This document shows, piece after piece, positions 46,126 to 55,945 of a stretch of DNA of 64,000 nt; the first letter of the stretch is position 1, and each line of letters begins with the position of its first letter. The stretch is from Bovifimicola ammoniilytica (lineage in GTDB: Bacteria; Bacillota; Clostridia; Lachnospirales; Lachnospiraceae): contig NZ_JAOQJN010000001.1 of assembly GCF_025567085.1 (NCBI RefSeq), positions 351,175 to 415,174 on the forward strand, in the 5' to 3' direction. A program made the translations under genes and the position numbers. The notes below the pieces were generated by a model. The model saw only the letters and a program-made list of their open reading frames with translations, made no database searches and was not told where the DNA came from.

Positions 46126-46797
46126 ATGGCATTAATATATATTGTTGAAGACGATAAAAATATTAGTGAAATAGAAGCATTTGCATTGAAAAACAGCGGA
46201 CATACGGTTATGGAATTCGATTGTGCAAAATCATTCTATAAGAAACTAGCAGAGAAAAATCCTGATTTAATTCTGTTAGATATAATGTTGCCTGATGAGG
46301 ATGGTCTAGAAATCCTAAAGAAGGTAAGAAGTGTTCCGGAGACTAAGAAGATACCTGTGATTATGGTTACAGCTAAGACTACTGAGATTGATAAAGTTAA
46401 AGGGCTTGATATGGGAGCTGATGATTACCTTACTAAGCCATTTGGTGTAATGGAGCTTATTTCAAGAGTAAAAGCAATATTAAGACGTAGTAAGGGAATG
46501 GAAGATGATAAGTTCCTGTCGGTCGGAGATATATTTGTGGACGGTGAAAAACATATGGTGTATGTAGGTGATGAGCCATGTGAACTGACTTACAAAGAAT
46601 ACGAGCTTTTGAAATTATTAATCCAGAATCAGGGAATCGTGTTAAAGAGAGATATTATTATGGACAGAATATGGAGCCTTGATTATGAAGGTGAATCAAG
46701 AACTTTAGATGTTCATATCAAGACACTCAGACAGAAATTAAAAGATTCAGGAAGCAGAATCAAGACCATTAGAAATGTAGGTTATATGTTAGAATGA
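46126..46797 (+). CDS. OmpR/PhoB-family response regulator
   Basis: 223 aa. The receiver domain has acidic pocket EDD near the start (YIVEDDKNISEIE), phosphoacceptor Asp52 in LILLDIMLPDEDG, Thr/Lys switch in MVTAKTTEID and YLTKPFGVMELISRVKAILRR. The C-terminal winged helix (EPCELTYKEYELLKLLIQNQG…RTLDVHIKTLRQKLKDSGSRIKTIRNVGYML) is the OmpR/PhoB type. The ATG at 46126 is preferred to an upstream TTG because the receiver begins there and AAAGG precedes it. Overlaps the kinase gene by ATGA, so the pair is co-translated. PhoB-like in sequence; signal unknown. Confidence 0.94.
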   Translation: MALIYIVEDDKNISEIEAFALKNSGHTVMEFDCAKSFYKKLAEKNPDLILLDIMLPDEDGLEILKKVRSVPETKKIPVIMVTAKTTEIDKVKGLDMGADDYLTKPFGVMELISRVKAILRRSKGMEDDKFLSVGDIFVDGEKHMVYVGDEPCELTYKEYELLKLLIQNQGIVLKRDIIMDRIWSLDYEGESRTLDVHIKTLRQKLKDSGSRIKTIRNVGYMLE

Positions 46798-48125
46798 AAA
46801 AGAAGATTAATATACAGTTTTTGTTGATTGCAATTCTTGCGATAGGTTTTACGGTTGCCACTACTTCAATGGTATTCTACGAGTTATTCAAGAAAGAAGT
46901 AATGGATAGTTTAAAGACATATGCACACGTTATAATTGATTCTGCTTCATATAAGAATATGGAAAATGATAAGGAGTTAACATTAAGAGATGAGCTTAGA
47001 ATAACACTCATAAGATCTGATGGAACAGTCGAATTCGACACGAATGCTGACATCGGAGGAATGGATAATCATAGCACAAGGCCTGAGGTTGAACAGGCAT
47101 TTAAGAAAGGTGAAGGAAAGGCTGTAAGAGAGTCTAAGACGATGGATAAAAGCACCTTTTATTATGCTGTGCAAATAGATAATGGTTCGGTTTTAAGAGT
47201 TGCTAAAGAGGCAAGCAGCATTTACAATATATACAGGTCATCATTTCCGATAATTGCGGTTATAGCAGCAGTTCTATTAGTATTCTGCATTATTTTATCA
47301 CATTTTCTGACAAAGAGTTTAATGCGGCCTATAGAGATGATGGCAGATAATATGGACAGATGTTCAGATATTTCGACTTATAAGGAATTAAAACCATTTC
47401 TTAACACAATCCAGAAGCAGCATGAGGACATTGTTAAGAATGCACATATGAGACAGGACTTTACTGCAAATGTATCACATGAATTGAAGACACCACTGAC
47501 ATCAATTTCAGGATATTCCGAATTAATTGAAAATGGAATGGCTGACAGTGATGATGTCGTAAGATTCGCAGGGGAGATTCATAAAAGTTCTAACAGACTG
47601 TTATCACTTATTAATGACATAATAAGATTATCAGAGTTAGATACGTCAGACAGAGATGTCCAGTATGAAAATATGAATTTAAGAATAACGGCACAGGATT
47701 GCGTAGAGATGCTTAAACTCAATGCACAGAAGAGAAAGGTAAGCATAAAATGGGAGGGCGAAGATGCACTCGTATGTGCTAACAAGCAGATGATGGAAGA
47801 ATTAATCTATAACCTGTGTGATAATGCGATAAGATATAATAATGAAAATGGTACAGTTACAGTTTCAACATATATGGATGATAACAAGTCAGTTGTATCT
47901 GTTAAAGATACGGGAATTGGAATACCTAAAGAATATCAGGAGAGAATATTTGAAAGATTCTATCGTGTAGACAAGAGCCGTTCGAAATCAACAGGCGGTA
48001 CAGGACTTGGACTGGCCATTGTTAAACATATAGTTGCACAACATAAAGGTGCTAAGATATATGTAGAGAGTGAAGCAGGAATTGGTACAGAGATTAAAGT
48101 GGTATTCGATAGAAAACAGATGTAA
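46794..48125 (+). CDS. PhoR-like sensor histidine kinase
   Basis: 443 aa. TM1 about 5-30, extracytoplasmic PhoR-type sensor (about 31-150, with YDLKTYAHVIIDSASYK and TFYYAVQIDNGSVLRVA-like strands), TM2 about 148-172. HisKA has His229 in VSHELKTPLTSISGYSELIENG. The HATPase has the N box LCDNAIRYNN, G1 VKDTGIGIP, F box RIFERFYRVDKSRS and G2 GGTGLGLAIVKHI. A full HAMP domain is not obvious. Phosphorylates the adjacent OmpR-type regulator. Followed by a promoter and gltB, which might be among its targets but need not be. Confidence 0.93.
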   Translation: MKKKINIQFLLIAILAIGFTVATTSMVFYELFKKEVMDSLKTYAHVIIDSASYKNMENDKELTLRDELRITLIRSDGTVEFDTNADIGGMDNHSTRPEVEQAFKKGEGKAVRESKTMDKSTFYYAVQIDNGSVLRVAKEASSIYNIYRSSFPIIAVIAAVLLVFCIILSHFLTKSLMRPIEMMADNMDRCSDISTYKELKPFLNTIQKQHEDIVKNAHMRQDFTANVSHELKTPLTSISGYSELIENGMADSDDVVRFAGEIHKSSNRLLSLINDIIRLSELDTSDRDVQYENMNLRITAQDCVEMLKLNAQKRKVSIKWEGEDALVCANKQMMEELIYNLCDNAIRYNNENGTVTVSTYMDDNKSVVSVKDTGIGIPKEYQERIFERFYRVDKSRSKSTGGTGLGLAIVKHIVAQHKGAKIYVESEAGIGTEIKVVFDRKQM

Positions 48126-48217
48126 AGGTTTGTATTATGAAGAGGGAAAATGTATACACAATTTTGAAAATTGTATAAATAACAAAAACTGTCTGACAAT
48201 TTATCTTAAAATTCTTA

Positions 48218-48246
48218 TTTACAAATGAAAAACATTGTAGTATAGT
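48218..48246 (+). promoter_or_regulatory. Promoter of gltBD
   Basis: TTTACA (48218-48223), 17 bp, TATAGT (48241-48246), about 70 bp before gltB. Confidence 0.55.
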
Positions 48247-48314
48247 AGCAAACATAAATTAACATCTAGAGTCACTCATCTAGGAATAAAAACTGAATAA
48301 GGAAGGAATTGCAC

Positions 48315-51300
48315 ATGAATCAAAATGAATTATTCAAGAGTGCAGAAGACAATGGATTATACAATCCACAGTTTGAGCACGATAATTGCGGTATTGGTGC
48401 AGTGGTCAACATTAAAGGTAAGAAGACACATGCAACAGTTGAGAACGCATTAAAGATAGTTGAAAATTTAGAACATAGAGCAGGCAAAGATGCCGAGGGA
48501 AAAACCGGAGACGGTGTAGGAATCTTATTACAGATTTCACACAAGTTCTTTAGCAAAGCGGTTAAGTCCCTCGGTATTTTTTTAGGCTCAGAACGAGAAT
48601 ATGGCATTGGTATGTTCTTCTTCCCACAGGACGAACTTAAGAGAAATCAGGCTAAGAAGATGTTTGAAATTATCGTGGAAAAAGAGGGACTTGAGTTCTT
48701 AGGCTGGAGAGAAGTTCCTACAAAGCCGGATGTACTAGGTACAAAAGCAATAGAATGTATGCCATACATTATGCAGGGCTTTGTAAAGAAACCTGAGGAT
48801 GTTAGAAAAGGACTTGATTTCGATAGAAAGTTATACGTTGCAAGACGTGTATTTGAACAGAGTAATGATAATACTTATGTAGTTTCATTATCAAGCAGAA
48901 CTATTGTATATAAAGGTATGTTCTTAGTAGGCCAGTTAAGATTATTCTTTGAAGACTTACAGGATAAAGATTATGAATCAGCAATTGCAATGGTACATTC
49001 AAGATTTAGTACGAATACAAACCCAAGCTGGCAGAGAGCACATCCCAACAGATTAATGGTTCATAACGGTGAGATTAATACAATTCGTGGAAATGCTGAT
49101 AATATGTTGGCACGTGAAGAAACAATGAATTCTGAATATCTTAAAGGCGAGATGCACAAGGTTATCCCTGTTGTTAATCCGGAGGGTTCAGATTCAGCAC
49201 AGCTTGATAATACACTTGAATTCTTAGTGATGAGTGGTATGGAGCTTCCCCTTGCAGTAATGATTACCATTCCTGAACCTTGGGATAATAACCATACATT
49301 AAGTCAGGCAAGAAGAGATTTCTATCAGTATTATGCAACTATGATGGAACCATGGGATGGACCGGCATCAATACTTTTCTCTGACGGTGATATTATGGGA
49401 GCTGTACTTGACAGAAACGGTCTCAGACCATCACGTTATTACATCACAGATGATGATACATTAGTGCTTTCATCAGAAGTCGGCGTATTAGATGTAGACC
49501 CAACTACGATTATAGCTAAGGAACGTTTACATCCAGGTAAAATGCTTCTCGTAGATACGGTTAAGGGAAGAATTATAGATGATGATGAAATCAAAGAAAA
49601 ATATGCATCAAGGCAGCCATATGGTGAATGGCTTGATAATAACCTTATCAAACTTAAAGATTTAAAGATACCTAATAAGAAAGTAGAAGAGTATTCTACA
49701 GATGAAAGAAAGAGATTACAGAAAGCTTTCGGTTACACATATGAAGAGCTTATGACATCAATTCTCCCAATGGCAAAGACTGGTTCAGAGCCAATTTCAG
49801 CAATGGGTTGTGATAAACCACTTGCAGTATTATCTGACAGGGTACAGCCATTATTTAACTATTTTAAACAGCTATTCGCACAGGTAACCAATCCACCAAT
49901 AGATGCGATTCGTGAAGAGGTAGTTACATCAACTACAGTATATATCGGTGAGCATGGTAATATCCTTGAAGAGCAGCCTGAGAACTGTCAGGTACTTAAA
50001 GTTAAGAATCCAATTCTTACAAGTACAGACTTATTAAAGATTAAGAATATGAATGTGTCAGGCTTCAAAGTAGAAGTAATTCCAATCATTTACTATAAGA
50101 ATACTTCACTTGAAAAAGCAATCGACCATTTATTCGTAGAAGCAGACAGAGCGCATAAAGACGGAGCTAATATCCTCATTCTTTCAGACAGAGGAGTTGA
50201 TGAGAACCATGTTGCAATACCTTCATTGCTTGCAGTATCAGCACTTCATCAGCATCTTGTCGTAACTAAGAAGAGAACAAGCCTTGCAATTATATTAGAG
50301 AGTGGTGAACCAAGAGAAGTACATCATTTTGCTACATTATTAGGTTATGGTGCTTCAGCAATTAACCCATATTTAGCACAGGATTCAATAAAATATCTTA
50401 TTGATAATGATATGCTTGATAAAGATTACTATGCCGCAGTAAATGATTACAATTCAGCAGTTCTCCATGGTATCGTTAAGATTGCTTCTAAAATGGGTAT
50501 ATCTACAATTCAGTCATATCAGGGTTCACAGATATTCGAGGTAGTAGGTATAAGCGAAGATGTGATTAATAAATACTTCACTAACACAGTAAGCCGTATA
50601 GGCGGTATAACACTTAAAGATATAGAAGAACAGGTAGACAGCCGTCATTCTAAAGCATTTGATCCATTAGGACTTGCTAATGACCTTACATTAGAGAGCA
50701 GCGGAAGTCATAAGTTCAGAAGTAATAAAGAGGAGCATTTATATAATCCTCAGACAATTCATCTGTTACAGCAGTCCACATGGACAGGCAATTATGATTT
50801 GTTTAAACAGTACACACATATGATAGATGAAGAACTTAATCCTGTTCACATAAGAGGACTTATCGATTTCAATTATCCTGAAAAAGGTATTCCGATTGAC
50901 GAGGTCGAAAGTGTAGACAGCATTGTGAAGAGATTTAAGACAGGTGCCATGTCTTATGGTTCTATATCAGAAGAAGCACATGAGACAATGGCAATTGCGA
51001 TGAATATGATTCATGGTAAATCTAACAGTGGTGAAGGCGGAGAAAGTCTTGAGAGACTTGATACGGTAAATGATAAGATAAATAAATGTTCAGCAATTAA
51101 GCAGGTTGCATCAGGAAGATTTGGTGTTACATCTAAATATCTTGTAAGTGCTAAAGAGATTCAGATTAAGATGGCACAGGGAGCTAAGCCAGGCGAAGGT
51201 GGACATTTACCAGGTAAGAAAGTATATCCTTGGATTGCCAAAACCAGACATTCAACACCAGGTGTGAGCCTTATTTCACCACCACCTCATCACGACATTT

Positions 51301-52868
51301 ATTCAATCGAAGATTTGGCACAGCTTATCTACGATTGCAAAAATGCTAATAAAGATGCGAGAATTTCCGTAAAACTTGTATCAGAAGCAGGTGTTGGTAC
51401 TGTAGCAGCAGGTGTTGCAAAAGCAGGCGCACAGGTAATACTTATCTCAGGTTATGACGGAGGTACAGGTGCAGCACCACGTAACTCAATCTATAATGCA
51501 GGGCTTCCTTGGGAACTTGGACTTGCAGAAGCGCACCAGACATTAATTGCAAACGGACTTCGTAATAAAGTTATAGTTGAAACGGATGGTAAACTTATGA
51601 GTGGCCGTGATGTAGCTATAGCTGCAATGCTTGGCGCAGAAGAATTCGGATTTGCAACAGCACCTCTTGTAACAATGGGCTGTGTAATGATGAGGGTCTG
51701 TAACTTAGATACATGTCCTGTAGGTGTGGCTACACAGAATCCTGAACTTAGAAAACGTTTCAAAGGTAAACCTGAATATGTAGTTAACTTTATGAAATTC
51801 ATTGCTCAGGAATTAAGAGAATATATGGCTAAACTCGGTGTCAGAACAGTTGACGAGTTAGTTGGACGTTCAGATTTATTAAAAGCTAAAACTGAAGCCA
51901 AATCAATTAATGCAGGCAAAGTTGATTTAACAAGAATACTTGCTAATGAATTTACGCATGAACCTGTTAAATATAATGAAAAAAATGTATTTAATTTCGA
52001 GCTTGAAAAGACACTTGATGAGAAAGTCTTATGTAAGAAATTATTACCTGCTCTTGATAAGAAACAGAAACGCAGCATAGAGGTAGATGTTACTAATACA
52101 GACCGTTCATTTGGTACAATCTTTGGTTCTGAGATAACTAAGAAATATGGTGACAATGTATTAGATGATGATACATTTATCGTAAAATGTAAGGGTGCAG
52201 GCGGCCAGAGCTTTGGTGCATTTATTCCGAAGGGACTTACACTTGAACTTACAGGCGACAGTAATGACTATTTTGGTAAAGGATTATCAGGTGGTAAACT
52301 TATCGTATATCCACCAAAGGGAATTAAGTACAAACAGGATGAAAATATCATAATTGGTAACGTTGCATTATATGGTGCTACAAGTGGTAAAGCATATATA
52401 AATGGTGTAGCAGGCGAAAGATTCTGTGTTCGTAACTCTGGTGCAATAGCAGTTGTAGAGGGAGTCGGAGAACATGGTTGTGAATATATGACAGGTGGCA
52501 GAGTTGTTATCCTTGGCAAAACAGGTAAAAACTTTGCAGCAGGTATGAGTGGCGGTATCGCATATGTTCTTGATGAGGACAGAGATCTTTATACAAAACT
52601 TAATAAAGAATTAGTATCAGCAAGCGAAGTAACATCTAAATATGATGTTATGGACTTAAAGCAAATGATTTCCGACCATGTTAAATATACTAATTCAGAA
52701 AAAGGTAAGATGATTCTTGATAACTTTGGAGAATATTTACCTAAGTTTAAGAAGATAATTCCTCATGATTACAATAAGATGCTTATGGCTATTGTCCAGA
52801 TGGAAGAAAAAGGTCTTAGCAGCGAGCAGGCACAGATTGAAGCATTTTATGCTATGACAAAGAACTAG
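48315..52868 (+). CDS. gltB: Glutamate synthase [NADPH] large subunit
   Basis: 1517 aa, normal for GltB. It makes two glutamates from glutamine and 2-oxoglutarate. Order: a 24-residue propeptide (…NPQFEHDN) before catalytic Cys25, which must become the N-terminus; type-II glutamine amidotransferase (CGIGAVVNIKGKKTH, RFSTNTNPSWQRAHPNR, NGEINTIRGN); central domain; FMN-binding synthase domain (GAMSYGSISEEAHETMAIAMN, SGYDGGTGAAPRNSI); [3Fe-4S] ligands in CNLDTCPVG; C-terminal beta-helix with repeated G-GG motifs (GATSGKAYINGVAGERFCVRNSGA). ATG chosen because GGAAGGAA precedes it; an upstream TTG is two codons earlier. gltD follows after 14 bp. Confidence 0.97.
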   Translation: MNQNELFKSAEDNGLYNPQFEHDNCGIGAVVNIKGKKTHATVENALKIVENLEHRAGKDAEGKTGDGVGILLQISHKFFSKAVKSLGIFLGSEREYGIGMFFFPQDELKRNQAKKMFEIIVEKEGLEFLGWREVPTKPDVLGTKAIECMPYIMQGFVKKPEDVRKGLDFDRKLYVARRVFEQSNDNTYVVSLSSRTIVYKGMFLVGQLRLFFEDLQDKDYESAIAMVHSRFSTNTNPSWQRAHPNRLMVHNGEINTIRGNADNMLAREETMNSEYLKGEMHKVIPVVNPEGSDSAQLDNTLEFLVMSGMELPLAVMITIPEPWDNNHTLSQARRDFYQYYATMMEPWDGPASILFSDGDIMGAVLDRNGLRPSRYYITDDDTLVLSSEVGVLDVDPTTIIAKERLHPGKMLLVDTVKGRIIDDDEIKEKYASRQPYGEWLDNNLIKLKDLKIPNKKVEEYSTDERKRLQKAFGYTYEELMTSILPMAKTGSEPISAMGCDKPLAVLSDRVQPLFNYFKQLFAQVTNPPIDAIREEVVTSTTVYIGEHGNILEEQPENCQVLKVKNPILTSTDLLKIKNMNVSGFKVEVIPIIYYKNTSLEKAIDHLFVEADRAHKDGANILILSDRGVDENHVAIPSLLAVSALHQHLVVTKKRTSLAIILESGEPREVHHFATLLGYGASAINPYLAQDSIKYLIDNDMLDKDYYAAVNDYNSAVLHGIVKIASKMGISTIQSYQGSQIFEVVGISEDVINKYFTNTVSRIGGITLKDIEEQVDSRHSKAFDPLGLANDLTLESSGSHKFRSNKEEHLYNPQTIHLLQQSTWTGNYDLFKQYTHMIDEELNPVHIRGLIDFNYPEKGIPIDEVESVDSIVKRFKTGAMSYGSISEEAHETMAIAMNMIHGKSNSGEGGESLERLDTVNDKINKCSAIKQVASGRFGVTSKYLVSAKEIQIKMAQGAKPGEGGHLPGKKVYPWIAKTRHSTPGVSLISPPPHHDIYSIEDLAQLIYDCKNANKDARISVKLVSEAGVGTVAAGVAKAGAQVILISGYDGGTGAAPRNSIYNAGLPWELGLAEAHQTLIANGLRNKVIVETDGKLMSGRDVAIAAMLGAEEFGFATAPLVTMGCVMMRVCNLDTCPVGVATQNPELRKRFKGKPEYVVNFMKFIAQELREYMAKLGVRTVDELVGRSDLLKAKTEAKSINAGKVDLTRILANEFTHEPVKYNEKNVFNFELEKTLDEKVLCKKLLPALDKKQKRSIEVDVTNTDRSFGTIFGSEITKKYGDNVLDDDTFIVKCKGAGGQSFGAFIPKGLTLELTGDSNDYFGKGLSGGKLIVYPPKGIKYKQDENIIIGNVALYGATSGKAYINGVAGERFCVRNSGAIAVVEGVGEHGCEYMTGGRVVILGKTGKNFAAGMSGGIAYVLDEDRDLYTKLNKELVSASEVTSKYDVMDLKQMISDHVKYTNSEKGKMILDNFGEYLPKFKKIIPHDYNKMLMAIVQMEEKGLSSEQAQIEAFYAMTKN

Positions 52869-52882
52869 AAAGGAGTCACGAC

Positions 52883-54370
52883 ATGGGAAAACCAACAGGA
52901 TTTATGGATTATGAACGTGAAGACAGTGTAGCTGTCTCACCAAAAGAAAGAATAAAGAACTTTAACGAATTTCATACACCACTTTCTAAGGAAAAACAGA
53001 GATTACAGGGTGCAAGATGTATGGACTGTGGCGTGCCTTTCTGTCAGGCAGGAATGATGATTGGAGGTATGGCATCAGGCTGTCCTCTTAATAATTTAGT
53101 ACCTGAATGGAATGATTTGTTATTCAACGGTAATTGGAAACAGGCATATCACAGACTTCATAAGACTAATAATTTTCCAGAGTTTACAGGACGTGTATGT
53201 CCTGCACTCTGTGAGAAAGCCTGCACCTGTAACTTAGGTGGCGAACCGGTATGTACAAGACAGAATGAACTTGCAATAATAGAAAATGCATACGAAGAAG
53301 GCTTTGCTAAAGCTAATGTTCCTAAAGTAAGAACAGGCAAGAAAGTTGCAATTATCGGTTCAGGACCATCAGGACTTGCAGCAGCAGACCAGCTTAACCA
53401 GAGAGGTCATAGCGTAACAGTATATGAACGTTCAGACAGACCGGGCGGACTTTTAATGTATGGTATTCCTAACATGAAATTAGAGAAGAAATACATTGAG
53501 CGTAAGATAAATATTATGAAAGAAGAAGGAGTAGAATTTATCACAGGAGTAAATGTCGGTAAAGATATCAAAGCTGATAAATTACTCAAAGAATACGACA
53601 GAGTAATTCTTGCTTGTGGTGCCTCTAATCCAAGAGATATTAAAGCACCGGGACGTGAAGCTAATGGAATATATTTTGCAGTTGATTTCCTTAAAGCTAC
53701 AACAAAGAGTCTGCTTGACAGTGAATTCAAGGATAATGCATTTATTTCCACAAAGGGTAAAAATGTAATGGTTATAGGTGGTGGTGATACAGGTAATGAC
53801 TGTGTCGGAACATCAATAAGGTTAGGTGCAAAAAGTGTATTACAGTTAGAAATGATGCCAAAAGCACCTGATGAAAGAGCAGCTAATAATCCATGGCCTG
53901 AATGGCCAAGAGTCTGCAAGACAGATTATGGTCAGGAAGAAGCAATCGCAGTATTTGGTCACGATCCAAGAGTATATTGCACAACTGTTAAGGAATTTAT
54001 CGCAGATAAGAAAGGTAATCTGTGTAAGGCCAAACTTGTGAAATTAGAGAGCAAGAAAGATGCTAAGACAGGAAGATTCCAGATGATGGAAATACCTGGA
54101 AGTGAATACGAAGTCGATGTGGATATCGTTCTTATTGCAGCAGGATTCTTAGGAAGTGAAAGCTACGTTACAAAAGCATTTGGTGTTGACGTTAATGAAA
54201 GAACTAATGTTAAGACAGGTAATCCTGATTCATATGCTACTTCAGTTAAGAATGTATTTACAGCAGGTGATATGCATAGAGGCCAGTCATTAGTCGTATG
54301 GGCAATTCACGAGGGACGTGAAGCAGCTAAGGCAGTCGACTATAGTCTGATGGGTTACACTAATCTGTAG
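52883..54370 (+). CDS. gltD: Glutamate synthase [NADPH] small subunit
   Basis: 495 aa. Supplies electrons from NADPH to GltB. N-terminal Fe-S cysteines are visible in ARCMDCGVPFCQ…GCPLNN and FTGRVCPALCEKACTCNL. The FAD site is AIIGSGPSGLAAADQLNQRGHSVTVYE, the NADPH site VMVIGGGDTGNDCVGTSIRLGA, and a GDMHRGQSLVVWAIHEGREAA FAD segment lies near the end. RBS AAAGGAGT. Shares an mRNA with gltB (14-bp gap) and is followed by a terminator. Confidence 0.97.
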   Translation: MGKPTGFMDYEREDSVAVSPKERIKNFNEFHTPLSKEKQRLQGARCMDCGVPFCQAGMMIGGMASGCPLNNLVPEWNDLLFNGNWKQAYHRLHKTNNFPEFTGRVCPALCEKACTCNLGGEPVCTRQNELAIIENAYEEGFAKANVPKVRTGKKVAIIGSGPSGLAAADQLNQRGHSVTVYERSDRPGGLLMYGIPNMKLEKKYIERKINIMKEEGVEFITGVNVGKDIKADKLLKEYDRVILACGASNPRDIKAPGREANGIYFAVDFLKATTKSLLDSEFKDNAFISTKGKNVMVIGGGDTGNDCVGTSIRLGAKSVLQLEMMPKAPDERAANNPWPEWPRVCKTDYGQEEAIAVFGHDPRVYCTTVKEFIADKKGNLCKAKLVKLESKKDAKTGRFQMMEIPGSEYEVDVDIVLIAAGFLGSESYVTKAFGVDVNERTNVKTGNPDSYATSVKNVFTAGDMHRGQSLVVWAIHEGREAAKAVDYSLMGYTNL

Positions 54371-54427
54371 GGCAGGTTTGATACTTAGAATTTAACAAAG
54401 TAGTATAGAATAATATATCGAAGAAAA

Positions 54428-54470
54428 ATAAAAGTGAGGCTTTTAGGAAAGGTCTCACTTTTGTTATGAG
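54428..54470 (+). terminator. Terminator of gltBD
   Basis: AAAAGTGAG (about 54430-54438) pairs with CTCACTTTT (54456-54464); inner GCTTTT…AAAGGT pairing; then TGTT. Confidence 0.7.
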
Positions 54471-54604
54471 GTTATACTACAAGAAAAATGTGACATTATC
54501 TACAAAATAAATGCTTGCAGACATTAACATCATATTCTATAATATAAAGATAGCAGTCAGGTAACTGTTTAATATAACTAAGATAAAGAAATGGAGATTA
54601 AGAT

Positions 54605-55204
54605 ATGAATATTGTATGTTTAGATTTAGAGGGCGTATTAGTACCTGAGATATGGATTGCATTCAGTGAGGCAACAGGAATACCAGAATTAAAGAGAACT
54701 ACAAGAGATGAGCCTGATTATGATAAATTAATGAATTTCAGACTTGATATTTTAAGACAGCATGGCTTAGGCTTAAAAGAGATTCAGGAGACAATTGAGA
54801 AAATTGATCCAATTCCTGGAGCAAAAGAATTCTTAGATGAATTAAGAAGCTTAACACAGGTAATAATTATTAGTGATACATTTTCACAGTTTGCAGGACC
54901 ATTAATGAAGAAACTCGGTTATCCTACAATCTTCTGTAACGAATTAGTAGTTGCAGATAACGGAGAAATCACAGGCTTTAAGATGCGTTGTGAACAGTCT
55001 AAACTTACAACAGTTAAGGCACTGCAGTCTATCGGATATGATACTATAGCAAGTGGTGACAGTCATAATGACTTAGGTATGATTTTAGCAAGTAAGGCTG
55101 GTTTCTTATTCAAGAGTACAGATGCAATTAAGGCTGAATATCCACAGTTACCTGCATATGAGACATATGATGAACTTATGGCCGCAATTAAGAAGGCATT
55201 ATAA
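54605..55204 (+). CDS. thrH: ThrH-type phosphoserine/homoserine phosphatase-phosphotransferase
   Basis: 199 aa HAD-superfamily enzyme. Motif I LDLEGVLVPE (nucleophile Asp7 and Asp/Glu two further), motif II IISDTF, motif III Lys within EQSKLTTVKALQ, motif IV GDSHNDLGMI. The LEGVLVPEIW start and length match ThrH rather than SerB. ThrH removes phosphate from phosphoserine and can transfer it to homoserine, linking serine and threonine synthesis. Alone behind its own GGAGATTAAGAT ribosome site and divided from lepB by 52 bp. Confidence 0.9.
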   Translation: MNIVCLDLEGVLVPEIWIAFSEATGIPELKRTTRDEPDYDKLMNFRLDILRQHGLGLKEIQETIEKIDPIPGAKEFLDELRSLTQVIIISDTFSQFAGPLMKKLGYPTIFCNELVVADNGEITGFKMRCEQSKLTTVKALQSIGYDTIASGDSHNDLGMILASKAGFLFKSTDAIKAEYPQLPAYETYDELMAAIKKAL

Positions 55205-55256
55205 GAATAAAATGCTGACAACGATGGTTATGTTGATAGCTGCGAGGTGAGACTTA

Positions 55257-55901
55257 GTGACTTACGACCATAATGATGATATTGAGATAATCTATTGGGG
55301 CGATGATGAGACAGATGATATTGTTAATTCGAACAGGTTTAACGATAAGAAACGTAAGAAGCCTGAGAAGATAGATGTTAAAAAAGAAATTTTCAGTTTC
55401 ATAAGACTTGTGTTGTTAGCGGTTGTCATAGCATTAGTAATTAATAATTTTATTATAATTAATGCAACCGTACCTACAGGTTCTATGGAACAGACTATTC
55501 ATAAGAAGAGCAGAATGATAGGGTTCAGATTGGCATATGTATTCTCAGAGCCAAAACGTGGAGATATTATAATATTCAAATATCCAGAAAATGAAAAAGA
55601 GAATTATGTTAAAAGAGTAATCGGACTTCCAGGAGAATATGTTGAGGTGAGAGATGGAATTGTCTACATCAATGATGAGCCTATAGAAGAGAACTATGTT
55701 TATTTCGAAGGTGGAAGTGCAGATTCATCAGGTGATTTTGCAAAAACTCTTGTGCCGGAGGGCAGTTATTTTGTAATGGGAGACAACAGGAATAATTCTA
55801 AGGACTCACGTTTCTGGCATACAACAAATTTTGTTAAGGAAGATAAGATACTTGGCAAAGCAGTATTTAGCTATTATCCATCGGTATATATGTTGAATTA
55901 A
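55257..55901 (+). CDS. lepB: Type I signal peptidase
   Basis: 214 aa. An acidic 45-residue cytoplasmic N-terminus leads to one membrane segment (about 47-68). Catalytic Ser76 is in VPTGSMEQT and the Lys base (Lys119) in ENYVKRVIGLPGE, followed by VRDGIVYINDEPI and the box E segment VMGDNRNNSKDSRFW. It cleaves signal peptides of secreted proteins such as the lysozyme and the VWA protein here. GTG start, with AGGTGAG upstream. The acidic cytoplasmic tail is longer than in many SipS-type enzymes. Confidence 0.94.
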   Translation: MTYDHNDDIEIIYWGDDETDDIVNSNRFNDKKRKKPEKIDVKKEIFSFIRLVLLAVVIALVINNFIIINATVPTGSMEQTIHKKSRMIGFRLAYVFSEPKRGDIIIFKYPENEKENYVKRVIGLPGEYVEVRDGIVYINDEPIEENYVYFEGGSADSSGDFAKTLVPEGSYFVMGDNRNNSKDSRFWHTTNFVKEDKILGKAVFSYYPSVYMLN

Positions 55902-55945
55902 TATTGGATTTGATTAATAAATCATACAAGATAAGAAGTTGATTA